Source of the DNA: JBDKGV01 sp039798005
Lineage (GTDB): Bacteria > Fibrobacterota > Fibrobacteria > UBA5070
Assembly (NCBI GenBank): GCA_039798005.1
Contig: JBDKGV010000124.1
Span: forward strand, 1-9,923
Reading direction: 5' to 3'
Length of the DNA: 9,923 nucleotides
The notes below the pieces were generated by a model. The model saw only the letters and a program-made list of their open reading frames with translations. It did not search any database and had not been told where the DNA came from. How positions within the stretch are numbered: the first letter of the stretch is position 1; every line of letters starts with the position of its first letter. The position numbers and the translations under genes are program-made. Shown here one piece after another: positions 6,137-9,923 of this stretch.

Positions 6137-7596
6137 TTCTTGGCCTTGCTCCCGGGTTTGGCAACGGCTTTCACGGGCTTGGCGGCCACGGGAGCCGGCT
6201 TGGGGGCGGCCTTGGGCTTGGTCGCCGTCTTGGCGGCGGCCTTTGCCTTGGCTTCCTTGGGGTCGGTCTTGGCCTTCTTGGCCGGTGCGTTGGCTTCGGT
6301 CATCTCCGCCGAGTCCAAGCGGATGCGCAGGGCTTGGGCGTGGTGATGGAAACCCTCGGCATCGGCAAGGGCGATGGCATGAGGAGCATCGATGGCAAAC
6401 GATTGTGCATCGTAGTGCAGGATGCTGGTGCGCTTGAGGAAGTCGCTTACGCCCAAAGGCGAAGCGAACCGTGCCGTGCCATGAGTCGGCAAGACATGGT
6501 TTGGACCGGCCACATAGTCGCCAAGGGGTTCGGAAGACCACTGGCCCACGAAAATGGCACCGGCATTGGTCAGGCCTTCGACCAGAGGTGTCGGGTCCGC
6601 GACCATCACTTGGGCGTGCTCCGGGGAAAGCGCATTGGCGATTTCCAAGGCCGTCTTCCAGTCCTTGCAGGCCATGACGGCGCCGTAGCGGGTCAGGACC
6701 TTCTCCAGGATCTCGCGCTTGGGCGAGGCCTCGACCATCTTGACGACCGTGGCGCACAGGCGGCGTGCCGCCTCCAAGCTTGTGGTGATGGCGATGGTGG
6801 CTTCGTAGCCCGATCCGTGCTCCGCTTGGGACAGGAGATCCGCCGCGACCCATTCGGGATTGGCGGTTTCATCGAACATCACCAGGATCTCGGAAGGACC
6901 GGCGATGTTGTCGATGGCCACTTCGCCGAAGACTTCGCGCTTGGCGGCGGCCGCCCAGACGTTCGAGGGTCCGACGATCTTGTCGACGCGGCGGAATTTT
7001 TCATCGCCATAGGCCAGCAGGCCAATGGCTTGGGCTCCACCGATGCGCCAAACCTCATGCAATCCCAAGGCGTCCAAGGCATAGGCCAAGGCAGGGGACA
7101 GGCCGCGAGGGCAGGGGGTCGTGACGATCATTTCCTTCACGCCGGCGACCTTGGCCGGAACGGCGTTCATGATCACCGAGCTGGGATAGGCCGTGGCGCC
7201 ACCGGGAACATAGAGTCCCACGCGAGCCAGAGGCTGGACCCGCAAGCCAAGCCACTGTCCGGACTTGCCTTGGGACATCCACGACTCTTCCAATTGCAGG
7301 GTGTGGAAGGTGGTGACCTGCTCGATGGCATGTTCGATCGCCTTGCGCACCGGCTCGGGGCATTTGCGCGCCGCTTCCACGATTTCCCTTGGCGAAAGGC
7401 GCATCGGCTTGCCCTTGGGGAGTCCGTCGAGCTTTTCGGCAAGCTTGCGAGCGGCTTCGACACCGCCTTCACGCACTTGGGTAAGGATTTGGCGAACCTT
7501 GGGCTCAAGCTCAGGATCGCGGCCTGCACCACGCCGCAAGATGGTCTTGACGGCGCCGCTCTGGGCTGTGGCATTCGGAAAAAGTGGCAGAATCAT
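6133..7596 (-). CDS. hisD: Histidinol dehydrogenase with Lys/Ala/Pro-rich C-terminal tail
   Basis: HisD oxidises L-histidinol to L-histidine in two NAD-dependent steps. Of 487 residues, the first ~427 form the usual enzyme: YVPGGATAYPSSVIMNAVPA (129-148), GPSNVWAAAAKREVFG (209-224), DNIAGPSEILV (229-239), zinc ligands Gln257 and His260 in LLSQAEHG, catalytic Glu326-His327 in LSPEHAQV, Asp360 in LGDYVAGPNHVLPT, and His419 in EGFHHHA. Residues 428-487 are an added low-complexity tail with about 16 lysines, histone H1-like, not normal for HisD. The tail is in frame up to the ATGA overlap with hisH. I chose ATG 7596 because it puts Glu326, His327, Asp360 and His419 at the E. coli numbers. ATG 7680 would add 28 residues and overlap a candidate promoter. 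Confidence 0.95.
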   Translation of the reverse strand: MILPLFPNATAQSGAVKTILRRGAGRDPELEPKVRQILTQVREGGVEAARKLAEKLDGLPKGKPMRLSPREIVEAARKCPEPVRKAIEHAIEQVTTFHTLQLEESWMSQGKSGQWLGLRVQPLARVGLYVPGGATAYPSSVIMNAVPAKVAGVKEMIVTTPCPRGLSPALAYALDALGLHEVWRIGGAQAIGLLAYGDEKFRRVDKIVGPSNVWAAAAKREVFGEVAIDNIAGPSEILVMFDETANPEWVAADLLSQAEHGSGYEATIAITTSLEAARRLCATVVKMVEASPKREILEKVLTRYGAVMACKDWKTALEIANALSPEHAQVMVADPTPLVEGLTNAGAIFVGQWSSEPLGDYVAGPNHVLPTHGTARFASPLGVSDFLKRTSILHYDAQSFAIDAPHAIALADAEGFHHHAQALRIRLDSAEMTEANAPAKKAKTDPKEAKAKAAAKTATKPKAAPKPAPVAAKPVKAVAKPGSKAKK

Positions 7597-7657
7597 GGAA
7601 CCGCAGTGGTAGCGCCACGGAAGATCGTGGCCGTGAAACCGGTAAAGTGAAAACGGA

Positions 7658-7687
7658 AAAATAACCGTAGGAGCCACCATTTCCCAA
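7658..7687 (-). promoter_or_regulatory. Candidate promoter of hisD-hisH
   Basis: On the minus strand, TTGGGA (7687-7682) and TATTTT (7663-7658) are 18 bases apart, each matching four of six consensus bases. If real, transcription starts near 7651 and the hisD ATG at 7596 is the first usable start. Support is weak. No run of His codons in a leader peptide, as in enterobacterial his attenuation, was found. Confidence 0.3.
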
Positions 7688-7710
7688 TCCCGAAGCAGAA
7701 AACCTTCCGG

Positions 7711-7726
7711 ATCACGATTCTGTGAT
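7711..7726. promoter_or_regulatory. Short inverted repeat upstream of hisD
   Basis: ATCAC-GATTCT-GTGAT is a 16-base palindrome with 5-bp arms, lying about 25 bases upstream of the candidate hisD -35 and 47 bases after the HDOD gene stop. It could be a repressor or activator site for the his genes, or chance. Only one copy was noticed. Confidence 0.25.
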
Positions 7727-7772
7727 GGGGTGCTGCCACAACTCGAGCCGCTTCAAATCACGGCAACGGGGC

Positions 7773-8636
7773 TCAATTCAGCATTTCAAGGAAGTACTTC
7801 GCGCTTTGCATCCGTGCATCGCTGTTGGCGATCCAGGCTTTGAGCTGTGGATCGGACGCAAGGCCCAGATTGTTCCAGTCTTCCGGTGATGGCGTCCCCA
7901 AGGGGGTGGACGGCAGATCATGGTAGCCCATGGCGCAGGCCATCAAGTTCGACGCCTGGAGGATGGCCGTCAAGCCGCGGTGCTGCTTGCATTGGGCGGG
8001 GCGTTCCCGCCAGCGGATCGCCTCGCGCAGGCTCTCGGGAAACTTCCACTTCTCGGCAAGCAGGGCGCCAATGTCTTCATCGCGAAATCCAAGGATCTGT
8101 TGCAGCAGGTCACCGAACGGAAGGTGCCTGTTGATGCTCAATGAAACGGCTGCACGGAAGAAATCGGGTTCAGCAGTCCACAAGACGACCTTGCCGATGT
8201 CGTGCAGGAGGCCTGTGACGAAGGCCTCGTCCGGATCGGCAAGTTTTGTGGTTTCAGCAAGGTTCTTGGCGGCGGCTGAGGTGGCCGCGGAATGGATCCA
8301 GAGATCTTCGATCCTGAAGCCGTCACCGGATTTCACGCCTTTGAAGGCTTCCAGCACGCTGGTGGAGAGTACGAGGTTCTTGACGGCATTGAAGCCAAGG
8401 ATCATGATGCCTTGCTGGATCGAATGGATCTTGCCGGCATATCCGTAGAAAGGGCTGTTGACCAGCTTGAGCACCTTGCTCGAGATGGACTGGTCCTTCT
8501 GGATGACTTGAGCCAACTCCTCGGAGGATGTCTTCGAGTCTTCAAGGCGCTTGGAGAGTTCACCCAGCACGGCGGGCAAGGTGGGGATGTTGCGGACCTG
8601 TTCGGTCAGCGATTCGATGGTGGGTTTTTCAGCCAT
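7773..8636 (-). CDS. HDOD-domain signalling protein
   Basis: HDOD proteins are HD-superfamily regulators tied to signal transduction, often linked to cyclic nucleotide, chemotaxis or stress outputs. Of 287 residues, about 15-215 form the domain: NIPTLPAVLGELSKRLED (16-33), ELAQVIQKDQSISSKVLKLV (40-59), NSPFYGYAGKIHSIQQGIMI (60-79), LGFNAVKNLVL (80-90), and TGLLHDIGKVV with HD at 145-146. The HDxGK part is kept, but the full metal-ligand set of active HD-GYP enzymes was not found. There are no membrane segments or signal peptide. The ATG at 8636 has a good Shine-Dalgarno (GGAG, 7 bases upstream) and overlaps the end of the preceding small gene by 8 bases. An upstream in-frame extension exists but lies within that gene and is rejected. 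Confidence 0.9.
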   Translation of the reverse strand: MAEKPTIESLTEQVRNIPTLPAVLGELSKRLEDSKTSSEELAQVIQKDQSISSKVLKLVNSPFYGYAGKIHSIQQGIMILGFNAVKNLVLSTSVLEAFKGVKSGDGFRIEDLWIHSAATSAAAKNLAETTKLADPDEAFVTGLLHDIGKVVLWTAEPDFFRAAVSLSINRHLPFGDLLQQILGFRDEDIGALLAEKWKFPESLREAIRWRERPAQCKQHRGLTAILQASNLMACAMGYHDLPSTPLGTPSPEDWNNLGLASDPQLKAWIANSDARMQSAKYFLEMLN

Positions 8637-8922
8637 TGAGGTGCTCCAGAAGCAAGCGCTGCAACTGCTGAAGTTCGTGAGTGCGGGGCGACATGCCGAA
8701 CATCTCGATGACCTGGAGCCTTGCCTTGGCGCGTTCATCCTCAAGGTTGGCGGCATCTTCGCTGGAAACGATGTCCACAAGTGAAACGCCACGGTTCACC
8801 AAGGTGGTGATCATGCCCGCGGTGAGCATCGTCCCTGCAGGCAACAGCACTTGGTCACGACTGTCCAAGACAGGCGTTCGCGAGACGGCACCGGGCTCAA
8901 GTTTGGAGATCGCAATCAGCAT
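8629..8922 (-). CDS. Stand-alone module resembling the N-terminal domain of HD-GYP proteins
   Basis: The 97-residue protein begins MLIAISKLEPGAV and continues with DSRDQVLLPAGTMLTAGMIT and LVNRGVSLVDIV. This matches the pattern seen at the front of many HD-GYP/HDOD proteins (L-x-PGMVLA...DG-x-LLP-x-GT-x-L...L-x-x-x-GV-x-x-V-x-V). Residues 55-97 are charged and helical, ending in a Leu/Gln-rich segment (HELQQLQRLLLEHL) that could form a coiled coil. It is followed at once, with an 8-base overlap (ATGGCTGA), by the HDOD gene, so the two products probably work together as a split protein. No clear Shine-Dalgarno precedes the ATG. Confidence 0.7.
   Translation of the reverse strand: MLIAISKLEPGAVSRTPVLDSRDQVLLPAGTMLTAGMITTLVNRGVSLVDIVSSEDAANLEDERAKARLQVIEMFGMSPRTHELQQLQRLLLEHLNG
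8644..8647 (-). promoter_or_regulatory. Ribosome binding site of the HDOD gene
   Basis: GGAG on the minus strand, 7 bases before the ATG at 8636, lies inside the last codons of the small upstream gene. It decides the internal start in favour of MAEKPTIESL. Confidence 0.7.
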
Positions 8923-9075
8923 ACGGATTCAGTTTATCATGGAAAACAGCGGGACGCAAGCCCTCTGCATAGGATGTTCAGGCAGGGGAAGGCGCGACGG
9001 AAGCCGCTTCGCTGACAGTGTCGCCGACCGGTGGTGAAGGCGCGACAGGTGATGTGGCTGCGGAAGTCCGAGAGT

Positions 9076-9095
9076 CCAGCCGGCGGAACGGCTGG
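9076..9095 (-). other. Hairpin in the gap after the secreted-protein gene
   Basis: CCAGCCG and CGGCTGG (9076-9082, 9089-9095) pair over 7 bp around a 6-base loop, about 30 bases after the stop of the secreted-protein gene. No T-run follows on either strand, so an intrinsic terminator is unlikely. The rest of 8923-9123 holds no convincing gene. Confidence 0.35.
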
Positions 9096-9123
9096 CGGTG
9101 GTTTCAAGAAAAGGAATCGGAAA

Positions 9124-9666
9124 TCAGAGCCTGAAGGTCATGGCCATTGACACTTCCGCACCGCCGATGCTTAAAAATTCGACAAATTCCTTGATGTCGG
9201 AATTGTCAGACCCGGAAATGTAGCGGACTCCACCCCCTGCAATGGGAAAGCCGCGCCCCACTGTGAAGTAAATGTTCCAATACTCAGCTTGGTAGCGGAA
9301 GCCGACTCGAGGGGTCAGCACAACGCCCCCGAGAAGCTCGTAGGTGGCGGTGTCTTCCTTGAAAAGTCCCTGATCCGTTTCAGTCATTTCTGTGCCTGTG
9401 GCATAGGAAGCCGCCACGCCGCAGAATACGCTTCCCTTGGAGTCGGCATCGGCGAAGTACTTGCCGTCGACCCCGATCATGGCACCTGCGGTCGAGAGGC
9501 CGAACCCGCCACCGACATTGGCGTGTTCAGAGATGACGCGGGAATATTGGATGGATTGACCAAAGGGACCGCCCCACCCGAGGCTGAAGCCAAGCTCGTT
9601 GAGCTTCTTGTTCGATTGAGCACAAAGCGAGGTGGCGAGGATGGCAAGGAACACTGGGGTTTTCAT
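9124..9666 (-). CDS. Small secreted, outer-membrane beta-barrel-like protein of unknown function
   Basis: The 180-residue product starts with a signal peptide, MKTPVFLAILATSLCAQS, probably cut after LCA at residue 16. The Cys is not in a proper lipobox, so a lipid anchor is unlikely. The mature part is rich in Gly and aromatic residues in alternating stretches (FSLGWGGPFGQSIQYSRV, VGGGFGLSTAGAMIGVDGKY, PRVGFRYQAEYWNIYFTVG) and ends MAMTFRL, as in small outer-membrane barrels. No specific family was recognised. Start ATG 9666 is chosen because the signal peptide begins there; the frame runs further upstream but the added residues are Arg/Pro/Gly-rich and not protein-like. It appears to be a single-gene unit. 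Confidence 0.75.
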   Translation of the reverse strand: MKTPVFLAILATSLCAQSNKKLNELGFSLGWGGPFGQSIQYSRVISEHANVGGGFGLSTAGAMIGVDGKYFADADSKGSVFCGVAASYATGTEMTETDQGLFKEDTATYELLGGVVLTPRVGFRYQAEYWNIYFTVGRGFPIAGGGVRYISGSDNSDIKEFVEFLSIGGAEVSMAMTFRL

Positions 9667-9923
9667 GGTCGACTCGTTACGGGGGATGTTCGTGAAGGAT
9701 GAGTGAGGAAAGAATCCGGAAAAATGGGCATCTTGCATGGAAAAGATACTCACCGGGTCGAATGGATCATGGGCCAGGCCAAGGACTCCCCCCGACCGTC
9801 GCCCCCGCCGCGCAGGCGCCGTGCGCCGGAGCGGAGTCTCGGGGGACAAGACCCCGCAGCCGGAGCCGGATCCCGATCGTTTCACCCTTCGAGAGCCTCA
9901 GGGCGAACGGAATGCGGAGACGG
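9667..9923. other. GC-rich non-coding region upstream of the secreted-protein gene
   Basis: This 257-base stretch has no convincing gene. It contains several short GC-rich inverted repeats (GGCGC-CGT-GCGCC near 9813-9826; CGGGG/CCCCG near 9840-9855) and a palindromic element at 9885-9910. A TATCTT on the minus strand near 9752 could be a -10 box for the secreted-protein gene, but no good -35 was found. Confidence 0.4.
9885..9910. repeat. Candidate short palindromic intergenic repeat at the window edge
   Basis: CCCT (9885-9888) pairs with AGGG (9900-9903), and GAG (9891-9893) with CTC (9897-9899), leaving a TC bulge and an AGC loop. CGAACGG follows. The pattern CCCTTCGA...CTCAGGGCGAACGG resembles, from memory, a short repeat scattered between genes in many environmental bacteria. 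Only one copy is seen here. Confidence 0.4.

Noticed and set aside
6137..6853. Upstream extension of the hisH frame
   Set aside because: The extension is the shifted frame of hisD; the ATGA overlap and family alignment place the start at 6136.
6334..7650. Long plus-strand open frame opposite hisD
   Set aside because: It mirrors the hisD codons in GC-rich DNA; hisD has all catalytic residues, and the antisense product has no recognisable motif.
7597..7680. Earlier hisD start at 7680
   Set aside because: The extra 28 residues do not resemble HisD N-termini and overlap a candidate promoter; starting at 7596 keeps catalytic residues at their usual numbers. Its three His codons are too scattered for a his leader peptide.
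8637..8792. N-terminal extension of the HDOD protein
   Set aside because: The added residues are a shifted reading of the small upstream gene; a good ribosome site supports the start at 8636.
8980..9060. Pro/Ala-rich minus-strand reading (TSPVAPSPPVGDTVSEAA) and a short plus-strand frame from 9019
   Set aside because: The minus frame has a stop upstream and no start; the plus frame ends inside the secreted-protein gene. At most a decayed tail, not supported as a gene.
9667..9885. N-terminal extension of the secreted protein
   Set aside because: The signal peptide begins at 9666; the upstream residues are Arg/Pro/Gly-rich and come from a hairpin-rich gap.

Overview
The window is about 10 kb of GC-rich DNA. 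Nearly all coding is on the minus strand, gene-dense, with several start/stop overlaps. A lipoprotein signal peptide and a small secreted barrel-like protein point to a Gram-negative cell envelope. A large lipoprotein ending in a sulfatase-modifying-factor (FGE-like) fold, together with GC-rich coding, would fit an environmental Fibrobacterota-type or similar lineage. That assignment is an inference from gene style; no diagnostic rRNA is present.

Layout from the right, in the direction most genes are read. (1) 9666-9124: a small secreted or outer-membrane beta-barrel-like protein, preceded by a 257-base GC-rich non-coding stretch that carries a short palindromic repeat at the window edge. (2) 8922-7773: two overlapping genes, a 97-residue stand-alone module resembling the N-terminal domain of HD-GYP signalling proteins and an HDOD-domain protein. 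(3) 7596-5513: histidine biosynthesis genes hisD and hisH, coupled by an ATGA overlap. HisD carries an unusual Lys/Ala/Pro-rich tail. (4) 5431-4769: a divergent member of the nucleoside phosphorylase/nucleosidase superfamily. (5) 4698-4626: tRNA-Pro(GGG) with a clear promoter, facing a plus-strand MazG-like pyrophosphohydrolase gene (4084-4470) across a hairpin-rich gap that ends in a bidirectional terminator. (6) 3960-3232: ribosomal protein genes rplU (with a C-terminal extension) and rpmA, under a recognisable promoter. (7) 3227-1: a large lipoprotein coupled by a GTGA overlap to an ABC exporter that runs off the window.

Most of the window is housekeeping: ribosome, tRNA, histidine synthesis, nucleotide clean-up. 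The least ordinary part is the junction after rpmA. There a textbook Rho-independent terminator lies inside the signal-peptide codons of the downstream lipoprotein, so the same bases may both end the ribosomal transcript and encode a membrane-targeting sequence. The lipoprotein-exporter pair, the HisD tail and the divergent nucleosidase-like protein are the other items worth following. I saw no CRISPR array, insertion sequence, phage gene or obvious defence system.
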